Shown here piece by piece: positions 1 through 8,490 of a stretch of 64,000 nt of DNA. The stretch lies in the NCBI RefSeq assembly GCF_021026375.1, contig NZ_JAJNDB010000010.1:186001-250000 (forward strand), given 5' to 3'. The translations under genes and the position numbers were made by a program. The notes below the pieces were generated by a model. The model did not search any database. It was not told the DNA's origin and saw only the letters and a program-made list of their open reading frames with translations. Each line of letters starts with the position of its first letter. The stretch's first letter is position 1. This DNA is from Actinomycetospora endophytica (lineage in GTDB: Bacteria > Actinomycetota > Actinomycetes > Mycobacteriales > Pseudonocardiaceae).

Positions 1-2
1 AC

Positions 3-1118
3 CAGCAGATCGGGCGTGCGGGCCGTGGCGTCCAGCGCGCCGAGGTGCTGCTGCTGCCCGGCCCGGAGGACCGCGACATCTGGGCCTACTTCGCCTCGCT
101 CGCGTTCCCGGCCGAGCCGCAGGTGCGGGTCGCGCTGTCGGTGCTCGGTGACGCCGGGCGCCCGATGTCGACCGCCGCGCTCGAGCCGCGGGTGGAGCTC
201 TCCCGCGGGCGGCTCGAGATGATGCTCAAGGTGCTCGACACCGACGGCGCGGTGCGTCGGGTGAAGGGCGGCTGGGAGTCGACCGGCGAGCCCTGGGAGT
301 ACGACGGGGCGCGCTACACCGGCCTGGCGAAGGCGCGGCGGGCCGAGCAGCAGGCGATGCTCGACTACATCGCCACCGACGGCTGCCGCATGGAGTTCCT
401 GCGCCGCCAGCTCGACGACCCGGGCGCCGCGCCGTGCGGGCGCTGCGACAACTGCACCGGGCACCACCAGGACCCGACGGTCGGCGAGGACGTGCGGGTG
501 CAGGCCCAGGAGGTGCTCGACCGGCCGGGCGTCCCGCTGGCCCCGCGCAAGCAGTGGCCCTCCGGGATGGATGCCCTCGACGTGCCGCTCAAGGGCAAGA
601 TCAAGCCCGAGGAGGCCGCCGAGGAGGGCCGGGCGATCGGCCGGCTGACCGACGTCGGGTGGGGGCCGCGGCTGCGCCCGTTGCTGCGCTCCGACGACCT
701 CGTGCCCGACGCCGTGGTCGACGCCGCCGTCCAGGTCCTCAAGGGCTGGGACTGGGCCGAGCGTCCGTCCGGCGTGGTGTGGCTGCCCAGCCGGACGCGG
801 CCGGCGCTGGTGGAGAGCTTCGCGCAGCGGATCGCGTCGATCGGGCGGCTGCCGCTGCTCGGTGCGCTCGCCGACTCCGCCGCGCCGCACTTCGTCGACC
901 CCGAGGACGACTCCGAACCCGAGCAGCCGAACTCCGCGCAGCGCCTGGCCGAGGTGTACGGCCGGCTGTCCGTGCCGGCGTCGGTCACGCCCGACGGCCC
1001 GGTGCTGCTGGTCGACGACGCCACCGACTCCGGCTGGACGATGACGGTCGCCGCGATGCTGCTCCGTCGGGCAGGGGCGACCGCTGTGCTCCCGCTGACC
1101 CTCGCGACGACGAACTGA
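3..1118 (+). CDS. RecQ-family ATP-dependent DNA helicase, 3' part
   Basis: The gene enters from the left edge, and 371 residues are visible. The first visible residues are QQIGRAGRG, helicase motif VI of superfamily 2. A RecQ-type zinc-binding region follows near visible residues 128-151 (a Cys, then CGRCDNC). The end carries VLLVDDATDSGWTMT, which resembles the phosphoribosyltransferase PRPP-binding loop and is a known C-terminal extension of actinobacterial RecQ-like helicases. It should unwind DNA in repair; the role of the C-terminal domain is not known to me. The ATPase motifs lie outside the window. It converges on the bL32 gene. Confidence 0.9.
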   Translation, partial: QQIGRAGRGVQRAEVLLLPGPEDRDIWAYFASLAFPAEPQVRVALSVLGDAGRPMSTAALEPRVELSRGRLEMMLKVLDTDGAVRRVKGGWESTGEPWEYDGARYTGLAKARRAEQQAMLDYIATDGCRMEFLRRQLDDPGAAPCGRCDNCTGHHQDPTVGEDVRVQAQEVLDRPGVPLAPRKQWPSGMDALDVPLKGKIKPEEAAEEGRAIGRLTDVGWGPRLRPLLRSDDLVPDAVVDAAVQVLKGWDWAERPSGVVWLPSRTRPALVESFAQRIASIGRLPLLGALADSAAPHFVDPEDDSEPEQPNSAQRLAEVYGRLSVPASVTPDGPVLLVDDATDSGWTMTVAAMLLRRAGATAVLPLTLATTN

Positions 1119-1134
1119 GGTACCGCCGGGGGTG

Positions 1135-1305
1135 TCAGTCGTCCGGGCGGAGGATGCCGCGCTGGTAGGCCTTCACGAGGGGTCGCGGGACGCGGATCTC
1201 GCGGCCGTTCACGGTGATCGGGACGAGGTCGGGCGCGGCGGCCTTCCACTGCGACCGGCGGGACCGGGTGTTCGCGCGCGACATCTTCCGCTTCGGGACA
1301 GCCAT
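1135..1305 (-). CDS. rpmF: 50S ribosomal protein bL32, zinc-free (C-minus) form
   Basis: This 56-residue protein begins [20 protein letters not shown], the hallmark N-terminus of bL32. The second half, where zinc-binding bL32 has two CxxC knuckles, has no cysteine at all, so this is the zinc-independent type. The frame is open for 8 more codons upstream, but the conserved N-terminus fixes the ATG at 1305. In actinobacteria such paralogues are often repressed by Zur and replace the zinc form when zinc is scarce; the operator-like palindrome just upstream agrees with this. Confidence 0.93.
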   Translation of the reverse strand: MAVPKRKMSRANTRSRRSQWKAAAPDLVPITVNGREIRVPRPLVKAYQRGILRPDD

Positions 1306-1313
1306 GTCGCAGA

Positions 1314-1328
1314 TGATAACCGTTACCA
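1314..1328 (-). promoter_or_regulatory. Zur-like operator upstream of rpmF
   Basis: TGATAACCGTTACCA is a 15-bp inverted repeat with 7-bp arms, a central C and one mismatch. It lies 9 bp upstream of the rpmF ATG. Its spacing and its TGATAA/TTAYCA arms resemble actinobacterial Zur boxes, and the target is a zinc-free ribosomal protein, a classic Zur target. The assignment is inference; another Fur-family regulator is possible. Confidence 0.5.
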
Positions 1329-1352
1329 ATTAGAGGACCGCTCGGCCCTCGG

Positions 1353-1500
1353 TTGATCAGGAGCACACCGGGCAGGAGTCGATCATCCTGCGCGTGCGCT
1401 ATGTGCTCCTGATCAAGGCCGGCCGCGAAACCCACCCGACGAGGGGTACACCGGGCAGGAGTCGATCATTCTGTGCGTGCGCTGCGTGCTCCTGATCAAC
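1353..1500. repeat. Two tandem copies of an intergenic palindromic repeat (GCACACC...GTGCTCCTGATCAA)
   Basis: This divergent rpmF/acyl-CoA synthetase spacer holds two copies of a unit of about 60 bp. Copy one is bounded by perfect 15-bp inverted repeats TTGATCAGGAGCACA (1353-1367) and TGTGCTCCTGATCAA (1402-1416), with an inner CAGGA/TCCTG stem. Copy two (about 1441-1499) repeats nearly the same inner sequence and right arm. Related units occur at 7113-7341. I see no gene in 1306-1621 besides these repeats and the promoters. Confidence 0.75.
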
Positions 1501-1621
1501 GAACGCGTAGGCGCCAGAGCCGCACGCCCCCCGGACGCCGCCACGGAAGCGGACAACTGGACGTGGCCCGACCGACCGGAGAGAGTGACCGGGCACACCA
1601 CCGACCGGGAAGGACCCCAGC

Positions 1622-3142
1622 GTGGACACCCGCGCCAACACCGTCGACGGCGTCCTGCGCCGCAGCGCGCGCCGCACGCCCGACCGCACCGCCCTGGTCT
1701 TCGCGGACCGCACCTGGACCTACCGCGAGCTGGACGAGGCGACGAGCCGGACGGCCGGCTGGCTGCGCGGGCTCGGCCTGGCGCAGGGCGACCGGGTGGC
1801 GACCTACGGCCGCAACTCCGACGCGTACGTCCTGAGCTTCCTCGGCGCGGCCCGCATCGGCGCGATCCACGTCCCGATCAACTACGCCCTCACCGGTGAG
1901 GAGCTCGCGTACCTGATCGACCAGTCGGGCAGCAAGGTGCTGGTCGTCGACCCCGCGCTCGCCGGCAACGTCGACGCCCTGGCCCGGCGCCCCGACCAGG
2001 TCGTCACCATGCGCGACGCCCCCGGCAGCCTGCTCGACGCCGCCCGCACCGGCGAGATCCCGGACCTGTCCGACATCACGGTCGCCGACACCGACCTGGT
2101 CCAGCTCCTCTACACCAGCGGCACCACGTCGAAGCCCAAGGGCGCGATGATGACCCACCGCGGGCTGGTGCACGAGTACGTCTCGGGCATCCACGCGCTC
2201 GGCATGAGCGAGGACGACGAGCCGCTGCACGCGATGCCGCTCTACCACTCGGCGGGCATGCAGCTGTTCATGCTCCCGTACCTGGCCGTGGGGGCGACGA
2301 ACCACCTGATGGAGGCGCCCGACGTCCCCGAGGTGCTGCGCCGCGTCGAGGCCGACCGGATCGGGGCGATGTTCCTCGCACCGACCGTCTGGGTGCCGCT
2401 GGTCAACCACGCCGACTTCGCCACCCGCGACCTGTCCAGCCTGCGCAAGGCGTTCTACGGCGCGTCGATCATGCCCGGCCCGATCCTGGCGCGGCTGCGC
2501 GAGCACCTGCCCGCGCTCGGCGTCTACAACTGCTTCGGCCAGTCCGAGATCGGCCCGCTCGCCACCGTCCTGCAGCCCGAGGAGCACGACGAGCGCCCCG
2601 ACTCGTGCGGGCGCCCCGTGCTCTTCGTCGAGCTGCGGGTGCTCGACGACGAGGGGAACGACGTCGAGCCGGGTGGTTCCGGCGAGGTCGTCTACCGCTC
2701 GCCGCAGCTCTGCGAGGGCTACTGGGACAAGCCCGAGGAGACCGCCGAGGCCTTCCGCGACGGCTGGTTCCACTCCGGAGACCTGGTGCGCCTCGACGAG
2801 CAGGGCTTCATCACGGTGGTCGACCGGATCAAGGACGTCATCAACACCGGCGGCATCCTGGTCGCCTCCCGCGAGGTGGAGGACGCGCTCTACACCCATC
2901 CCGCCGTCGCCGAGGTCGCCGTCATCGGCACGCCCGACGACCGCTGGATCGAGGCCGTGACGGCGTTCGTCGTGCTGCGCGACGACCAGGACGCCAGCGG
3001 GTTCGACACCGGCGAGCTGATCACCCACGCGAAGGGCAACCTGGCGAAGTACAAGGTCCCGAAGTCCGTGCACCTGATCGAGGAGCTGCCCCGCAACCAG
3101 TCGGGCAAGCTGCTCAAGCGGGTCCTGCGCGAGAAGATGTGA
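1622..3142 (+). CDS. Acyl-CoA synthetase (AMP-forming, FadD-like)
   Basis: This 506-residue enzyme of the ANL superfamily activates a carboxylic acid with ATP and joins it to CoA. The P-loop-like motif LLYTSGTTSKPKGAMM is near residues 160-176. GWFHSGDLVRLDEQGFITVVD (adenylate/hinge region) is near 380-400, and the C-terminal NQSGKLLKR contains the catalytic lysine. The length is normal. The GTG start at 1622 is preceded by GGAAGGA. The substrate (long- or medium-chain fatty acid, or an aromatic acid) cannot be told from sequence. The next gene starts 4 bp after its stop, so the two are probably cotranscribed. Confidence 0.92.
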   Translation: MDTRANTVDGVLRRSARRTPDRTALVFADRTWTYRELDEATSRTAGWLRGLGLAQGDRVATYGRNSDAYVLSFLGAARIGAIHVPINYALTGEELAYLIDQSGSKVLVVDPALAGNVDALARRPDQVVTMRDAPGSLLDAARTGEIPDLSDITVADTDLVQLLYTSGTTSKPKGAMMTHRGLVHEYVSGIHALGMSEDDEPLHAMPLYHSAGMQLFMLPYLAVGATNHLMEAPDVPEVLRRVEADRIGAMFLAPTVWVPLVNHADFATRDLSSLRKAFYGASIMPGPILARLREHLPALGVYNCFGQSEIGPLATVLQPEEHDERPDSCGRPVLFVELRVLDDEGNDVEPGGSGEVVYRSPQLCEGYWDKPEETAEAFRDGWFHSGDLVRLDEQGFITVVDRIKDVINTGGILVASREVEDALYTHPAVAEVAVIGTPDDRWIEAVTAFVVLRDDQDASGFDTGELITHAKGNLAKYKVPKSVHLIEELPRNQSGKLLKRVLREKM

Positions 3143-3146
3143 GCCC

Positions 3147-3833
3147 GTGACCGCCGCCGCGCCCACACCGTCCCGGGGGAACTGGTTCACCCGGGGCGGC
3201 TGGTGGTTCCTCGTGCACGTCGCGAGCCTCGGGATTCTCGCGGCGGTGCCGTTCACGGCCGCGGCGGTCCGGTCGCGTCGGATCGGTCACGCGATCACGG
3301 CCGCCGGCGTCCTGCTCGCGACGGTGCTGGCGTTCGTGCTCATCGGGACCTCCGAGCACGACGCGGCGGGCAAGGTCGTCGGGGCCCAGGGGAACATCGG
3401 CGGCACCCTGATCGTCGTGATCCTTCTCGGGGGACTCGTCGGGCTCATCGTCGAACGCCAGCAGATCTACGGCGCCGGAGCCCGGCCGGGCCCGACGACG
3501 GCCCAGCCCGCCGTCACGCGGGCCCTGGCCGCCCGCCACCGGCGCGAGGAGGCCCGGCGGCTCGTCGCGTCCGACCCGCTGCTGGCCCGCGAGCTCCGGA
3601 TCGGCCGTCCCGACCTGCCCCGGGAGTACGACGACGGCGGGCTCGTCGACCTCAACTCCGCGCCCGCCCAGGTCCTGGCCTCGGTCTGCGGGCTCGAGCC
3701 GGTGCAGGCGGCGCGGATCGTGCAGGCGCGGCAGGCGGCGGGGCGGTTCGGCGCCGTCGACGACGTCTTCTCCTGGACCGACCTGCCCGTGGAGATCTGG
3801 GACCAGGTGCGGGACCGCGGCGTGGTCCTCTAG
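3147..3833 (+). CDS. Membrane protein with C-terminal helix-hairpin-helix domain
   Basis: The protein has 228 residues. Three hydrophobic segments occupy roughly residues 18-110. A charged linker follows, and then a ComEA-like helix-hairpin-helix region near 165-220 (VDLNSAPAQVLASVCGLEPVQAARIVQARQ..., shown here only in part). HhH domains bind DNA or proteins without sequence specificity, but its role at the membrane is unknown. The GTG start lies 4 bp after the acyl-CoA synthetase stop. Confidence 0.7.
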   Translation: MTAAAPTPSRGNWFTRGGWWFLVHVASLGILAAVPFTAAAVRSRRIGHAITAAGVLLATVLAFVLIGTSEHDAAGKVVGAQGNIGGTLIVVILLGGLVGLIVERQQIYGAGARPGPTTAQPAVTRALAARHRREEARRLVASDPLLARELRIGRPDLPREYDDGGLVDLNSAPAQVLASVCGLEPVQAARIVQARQAAGRFGAVDDVFSWTDLPVEIWDQVRDRGVVL

Positions 3834-4021
3834 ACCCGCCCACCATCGTCCGACACCCGCGGACGGCGTGTCGTGCTTGACGCGGATCTCAAGTCATGTG
3901 CTGGAGCAGGGACCCGGTCGCACGGGCCTCACACGACGGACGCTAGCGTCGCTGGATCGATCCGCTGACCTCGCTCCCCCGTTCGCGGCGCGGCGCCGCG
4001 CTCCGGGACCGCGTCAACACC

Positions 4022-5581
4022 GTGGTGGCAGGACTCCCCGGAGCACTCACCAACGCCGCCGGAGACCTGCGCGCGCTCGCGATCCCGCGCCGCGCCGCGG
4101 TCCCCGCCCTGGCCGGGGGACTCGCGGCCACCGTGACGGTCCTGGGCCTCGCGCTGCGGATCGGGCTCGTCCGACTTCCGCTGATCGGCGGCGGGCTCAT
4201 CGGCGTCGGGGACAACGGCGACGCCTACCGCCTCTTCTGCACGGCGGGACTGACCCCGGACACGCCGAGCGGGTTCTCGCTCTGGCGCGGCGTCGTCGTG
4301 ACCGCGTTCACCACCGGCGGGACGCCCTGCACCACCGCCCCGTCGTCGTCCGCGACCCTCCTCGGCCTCACCGTGCCGGCCGGCCCGGGGGTGTGGTCGC
4401 TCACGAGCTACGCGTGGCTGCTGGCTGGTGTCGCGGCGCTCGGGGTCGGGCTCGGCGCCGCGGCCCTCAGCACCGTCCGACCGGCCCGTGCCGCGCTGGT
4501 GCTGATCCCGCTCGTGCCGCTGCTCGTCGTCTCGTGGTGGACGCGCTTCCTCGTGTCGCTCTACGCGGAGCCCACTGCGCTGGTGGCGACGGTGTGGGTG
4601 CTGACCGGCCTGCTCGTCGTCGCCGGAAGCCGTCCCACGCACCGCGTGGTGAGGCTCGTCGCGCTCGGACTGCTCGCCGTCGGCGGCTTCGCCGCGGCCA
4701 CCGCCAAGCCCGGGTTCGTGCCGATCGGCGGGGTCGCGGCGCTCTGCTGCGCACTGATGGTCCTGCGCTCACCGCACGCCCGGCCGAGCGTGAAGGTGCT
4801 CACCCGCCTCGCCGGGCCGCTGGTGGCGCTGGCCCTGCTGGTCGGCGCGGCCGGCCCGGTCGCCGCGGGCGTCGAGGGCCAGGACCACAGCTACGCCGCC
4901 GTGAACGCCCACAACCTGGTGTTCACCGCGCTCATGCCCGAGATCGGCCCGGGCACCGTCGCCTCCGCCGTCGGGCTGCCCCCGGGCGCCGCCCTGCACT
5001 CCGGCGAGGGGTTCTACGTGGCCATGGGCCTCGACGTCCCGGGATGGGCCACCGCGATCGGCGACCGTCCCGAGCAGGTGCAGTCCGAGGCCCACACGCT
5101 GCTGCTCCAGCACCCGGGCGCGCTCGTCAGCATGGTCGGCCACGGCCTGACCGCGACGATGCGCCCACAGCTGACCTACCTGCCCTCGGCGCCCCGCGGG
5201 ACCGCCCCCGAGCACTTCGAGGGCCGCACGGTGTACCCGGAAGCCGGTCCGCAGACGGCCCTGCTGGACGGGTGGCTCGCGAACATCGGCGCCGGGTGGC
5301 TGCCGCTGGCCACGGTGCTGCTCGCCTTCGCGGCGGGCGCCGCGACCCTGATCCCCCGGGTGCGCCGGGCCGACCCCCTCACGGTCGGGCTGATCCGCGT
5401 CGCCGCCGGATCGGCGCTGCTGGGACTGGGCGTGGTCACGCTCGCGGTGCTCGGCGACGGCTACTACGAGCTGTCCAAGCACGTCTGGCTGGCGTCCTAC
5501 CTGTTCGGCGTCACCGGCCTCACCGGGCTCGCGGCGGCCGTCGTCGGCGGGACCACACGGTTCCGCCGCACGATCCGCTGA
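4022..5581 (+). CDS. Polytopic membrane protein, possible GT-C type glycosyltransferase
   Basis: The protein has 519 residues and about ten hydrophobic helices. After the first helix there is an acidic motif GVGDNGDAYR (near residue 62), and near the end GDGYYELSKHVWLASY. Acidic residues in the first extracytoplasmic loop are typical of GT-C transferases that use lipid-linked sugars, and the pattern recalls actinobacterial hexose transferases of the WsfD type. That assignment is tentative. The GTG start at 4022 is preceded by a 188-bp spacer that shows no other feature. Confidence 0.5.
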   Translation: MVAGLPGALTNAAGDLRALAIPRRAAVPALAGGLAATVTVLGLALRIGLVRLPLIGGGLIGVGDNGDAYRLFCTAGLTPDTPSGFSLWRGVVVTAFTTGGTPCTTAPSSSATLLGLTVPAGPGVWSLTSYAWLLAGVAALGVGLGAAALSTVRPARAALVLIPLVPLLVVSWWTRFLVSLYAEPTALVATVWVLTGLLVVAGSRPTHRVVRLVALGLLAVGGFAAATAKPGFVPIGGVAALCCALMVLRSPHARPSVKVLTRLAGPLVALALLVGAAGPVAAGVEGQDHSYAAVNAHNLVFTALMPEIGPGTVASAVGLPPGAALHSGEGFYVAMGLDVPGWATAIGDRPEQVQSEAHTLLLQHPGALVSMVGHGLTATMRPQLTYLPSAPRGTAPEHFEGRTVYPEAGPQTALLDGWLANIGAGWLPLATVLLAFAAGAATLIPRVRRADPLTVGLIRVAAGSALLGLGVVTLAVLGDGYYELSKHVWLASYLFGVTGLTGLAAAVVGGTTRFRRTIR

Positions 5582-5596
5582 TCGGCCCGCCCGCCG

Positions 5597-6862
5597 CTAG
5601 CCCAGCCCGACCGCCGTCGACGCCGGCACCACCACGAACTGCCGCAGGCACAGGTCGGTGAAGACCACCGGGCCGCGCGGTCCGGGGACGTGGTCGACGT
5701 TGATGCCGGTCTCGGGCACCCGACGCAGCTTGAACCCGTCGAGCAGCCGCGTGGTCGCGTTCCAGAACGCCCCGGTCCCCGCGTAGGTGTCGAGGAAGGT
5801 CCGCGCGGCGGCCTCGTCGGCGGTCACGACGGTCGCCGCCAGGCCCGAGGTCTCGCGGTTCGCGATCGTCGCCGCGTCCGCCGGGCCGTCAGCGGGGGCC
5901 ACCGTGACGGTCGCCTCGTGCCCGTCGTCGAGGGCCCACTCGTGGCCCAGCGCGTGCTCGTGGGGCGGCAGCGACGCGGTGATGCCGGCGTCGCGCAGCA
6001 GCTCGACGAGGATCGGGGTCACGGTGTCCCACTGCGGCCGGTCGACGAGCAGCAGGTTCAGCCGGTTGCAGACCCCGAGGCGGTCGACCGAGGACGTGAC
6101 CAGTGTGGTCGTCAGCGCCGGATCGGCCGCGCGGTCGACGTAGAGCACCCCGCCGCCGTCAGCGTGCGCCAGCGTCCGCACCCCGTGCTGCGCCGCCTCG
6201 AGCCCCAGCGCCCGCGTGGTCTCGCCCGACCCCCGCAGGATCACCAGCCCGATCAGCCCCGGCCGCCGGACCAGTTCGACGGCGCACTCCCGGCGCGGGT
6301 CGCGCACCAGGGTCACCGCGTCCTCCGGCAGGCCGGCTGTCTCGAGAGCGGGGGCCACCACGTCGCTCATCAGCGCCGTCGCGGACGCGAGCGCGGCGCC
6401 GCCGGTCCGCAGGACGCCGGCGTTGCGCGACTTCACCAACTGGGACGCCACATCCACGACCACGTTCGGTCGCGCCTCGAAGTTCGCGCCGATGACGCCC
6501 ACCGGGCGCCGCCGCTCGACCAGCCGCAGTCCGTCCGGCCGCTCCTCGATCACGGTGTCGCGCGGGGGCGTCGGGACCTCGGCCAGCTCACGGAGCGACT
6601 CCGCCATCGTCGCGAGCCGCTCCTCCCCCAGGCGCAGCCGATCGACGAGCGCCGCGGTCATCCCCGCCCCGGTCGCGGCGTCGACGTCGGCCTGGTTCGC
6701 GGTCGCCAGGCTCGGCGCCTTCGCGAGGAGGAGGTCGGCCATCGTCCGCAGCGCCGTCGCGATCCGCGCGTCCGTCGCGGCCGCCATCGCCGGGGCCGCG
6801 GCCGCCGCCCGCTCACCGCAGTCGGTCAGGATCTCGGCCGGGGTGGTCACCGCGGTGGTCAT
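5597..6862 (-). CDS. proA: Glutamate-5-semialdehyde dehydrogenase (gamma-glutamyl phosphate reductase)
   Basis: This 421-residue enzyme catalyses the second step of proline synthesis, NADPH-dependent reduction of gamma-glutamyl phosphate. Family motifs include RRPVGVIGANFEARPNV near residue 110 and the catalytic-cysteine region RLGVCNRLNLLLVD near 265. The frame stays open 37 codons upstream, but MTTAVTTPAEIL is the natural ProA N-terminus and sets the ATG at 6862. It lies downstream of proB, separated by a repeat-filled spacer of 473 bp. Confidence 0.95.
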   Translation of the reverse strand: MTTAVTTPAEILTDCGERAAAAAPAMAAATDARIATALRTMADLLLAKAPSLATANQADVDAATGAGMTAALVDRLRLGEERLATMAESLRELAEVPTPPRDTVIEERPDGLRLVERRRPVGVIGANFEARPNVVVDVASQLVKSRNAGVLRTGGAALASATALMSDVVAPALETAGLPEDAVTLVRDPRRECAVELVRRPGLIGLVILRGSGETTRALGLEAAQHGVRTLAHADGGGVLYVDRAADPALTTTLVTSSVDRLGVCNRLNLLLVDRPQWDTVTPILVELLRDAGITASLPPHEHALGHEWALDDGHEATVTVAPADGPADAATIANRETSGLAATVVTADEAAARTFLDTYAGTGAFWNATTRLLDGFKLRRVPETGINVDHVPGPRGPVVFTDLCLRQFVVVPASTAVGLG

Positions 6863-6993
6863 CGGTCCAGTATGCCGATGGCCGCCTCCGGGTTCCCGAC
6901 GGCAGGTCGGGAGGCCAGCCGGTTGGGCCGACGCGCCGACGCGCCGACGCGGTGACGGCCCGCGCCGGGGCAACGCCCACCACTCCCCCGAGG

Positions 6994-7058
6994 CTAGGCA
7001 GTTGATGTTGCCGAGCGCGGCCCGATCCGCGCCGCGCTCGCCAAGATCAACTGCCTAG
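6994..7058. repeat. Long palindrome of the CTAGKCAGTTGAT family
   Basis: Perfect 13-bp arms CTAGGCAGTTGAT (6994-7006) and ATCAACTGCCTAG (7046-7058) enclose a GC-rich inner stem (GAGCGCGGC paired with GCCGCGCTC). A second member with the same core lies at 19559-19628. It sits in the proA/proB spacer. Confidence 0.75.
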
Positions 7059-7112
7059 CGAGCGAGAGGGTCCACCCGTCGCCCGGCGGCGGCGATCACG
7101 CCGGGTCACGTT

Positions 7113-7341
7113 CGACGAAGGGCACACCACCCACGCCGGCCGCGCTGCGGGTGCCTCATGTACCCCTGATCACCGGTGCCCCGGCCCGCCCCGTCACCAG
7201 GGGCACGCCACGCACGCCCGACCCCAGCGACGGGTGCCTCACGTGCCCCTGATCAACCCGCCCCGCGCCGGCCCCCCGACGAGGGGCACACCGCGCATGC
7301 GCCGGCCGCGCTGCGTGTGCCTCATGTACCCCTGATCACCG
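7113..7341. repeat. Three tandem copies of the GGGGCACACC...CCCCTGATCA intergenic repeat
   Basis: Three units of 60-67 bp (about 7113-7174, 7192-7259 and 7276-7341) each begin with a GGGCACRCC-type arm and end with TGCCTCATGTACCCCTGATCA or a close variant. They are cousins of the pair at 1353-1500. The last copy contains the proB stop codon. No other gene is visible in the 6863-7335 spacer. Confidence 0.75.
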
Positions 7342-8490
7342 GGACGCGGCAGCCGGAGACGCCTCCGCACCACCCCGCACCGGGACGAGGTCGTCGGCAT
7401 GCACCACTTCCCGACGGTGCTCCGGCGCGAGATCCCGCGTCTTGCGGCCGACCAGCTCGGGCATCTCCTCGGCGTCGAACGCGACCACCCCGCGGGCGAC
7501 GGTCTCCCCGTGCGGCCCGACCAGATCCACCACGTCGCCGGCCTCGAAGTCGCCGTCGGACCCGGTGATGCCCGCCGCGAGCAGCGAACGCCGCTTCGCC
7601 GCCGGGCCTGACGTCACCGCCCGCACCGCCCCGTCGTCGAGATGCAGCCGCCCACGCGAGCCGGCCATGTGCCGCAGCCAGAAGCGGCGCGCCGAGAGTC
7701 GCGGGCCGGTCGGGGCGAACACCGTCCCGGCCTCGGCCCCGTCCAGCGCCGTCGCCGCAGCAGAAGCCCCAGCGACGAGCACCGGCACCCCCGCACCCGA
7801 GGCGAGGTCCGCCGCCGCCAGCTTCGAGGCCATCCCCCCGGTGCCGACCGTCGCCGCGCCGGGCTTCGCGACCCGGACCCGGTCGAGGTCGGCGACCCCG
7901 TGGACCTCGTCGAGCATCGAGGCCCCCGGGGCGCGCGGGTCGTCGTCGTAGACGCCCTCGACGTCGGAGAGCAGCACGAGCGCGTCGGCGCCGACGATGT
8001 GGGCGACCAGAGCGGCCAGCCGGTCGTTGTCGCCGAACCGGATCTCGTCGGTGGCGGTGGTGTCGTTCTCGTTGACCACCGGGACGACGCCGAGCCCCAG
8101 CAGGCGCTCGAACGTGCGCTGGGCGTTGCGGTACGGGGCGCGGCGGACGACGTCATGGCTGGTCAGCAGCACCTGGCCGACGACGCGGTCGTGGCGGGCG
8201 AAGGCGTCGGCGTAGGCGCGCGTGAGGTGCAGCTGCCCGACCGACGCCGCCGCCTGCTGGCTCGCGAGGTCGCGGGGACGTCGCGCCAACCCCAGCGGGG
8301 CGAGCCCCGCCGCGATGGCCCCCGAGGACACGAGGACCACCTGGGTCCCGGCCGTGACACGCGCGGCGACCGCCTCCACGAGGGCGTCGAGCCGGGAGAC
8401 GTCGAGCCCGCCGGAGACGCTCGTGAGCGACGAGGACCCGACCTTGACCACCAGCCGTCGCGCCCCGGCGACGACCTCGCGGGCGGTCAC
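7336..8490 (-). CDS. proB: Glutamate 5-kinase
   Basis: This 384-residue enzyme catalyses the first step of proline synthesis. The N-terminal amino-acid-kinase domain starts [11 protein letters not shown] and includes [20 protein letters not shown] for substrate binding. A PUA domain occupies about residues 285-370. The GTG start at 8490 overlaps the obgE stop (GTGA), so it is translationally coupled to obgE, as in many actinobacteria. Proline feedback inhibition is known for the family. Confidence 0.95.
   Translation of the reverse strand: MTAREVVAGARRLVVKVGSSSLTSVSGGLDVSRLDALVEAVAARVTAGTQVVLVSSGAIAAGLAPLGLARRPRDLASQQAAASVGQLHLTRAYADAFARHDRVVGQVLLTSHDVVRRAPYRNAQRTFERLLGLGVVPVVNENDTTATDEIRFGDNDRLAALVAHIVGADALVLLSDVEGVYDDDPRAPGASMLDEVHGVADLDRVRVAKPGAATVGTGGMASKLAAADLASGAGVPVLVAGASAAATALDGAEAGTVFAPTGPRLSARRFWLRHMAGSRGRLHLDDGAVRAVTSGPAAKRRSLLAAGITGSDGDFEAGDVVDLVGPHGETVARGVVAFDAEEMPELVGRKTRDLAPEHRREVVHADDLVPVRGGAEASPAAASR

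Noticed and set aside
365-1435. Long minus-strand frame opposite the RecQ-like gene
   Set aside because: It is a GC-driven shadow; the plus strand encodes helicase motif VI and the zinc site.
1353-1500. Tandem palindromes considered as a riboswitch or CRISPR
   Set aside because: Only two units, no unique spacers, and related clusters occur elsewhere between unrelated genes.
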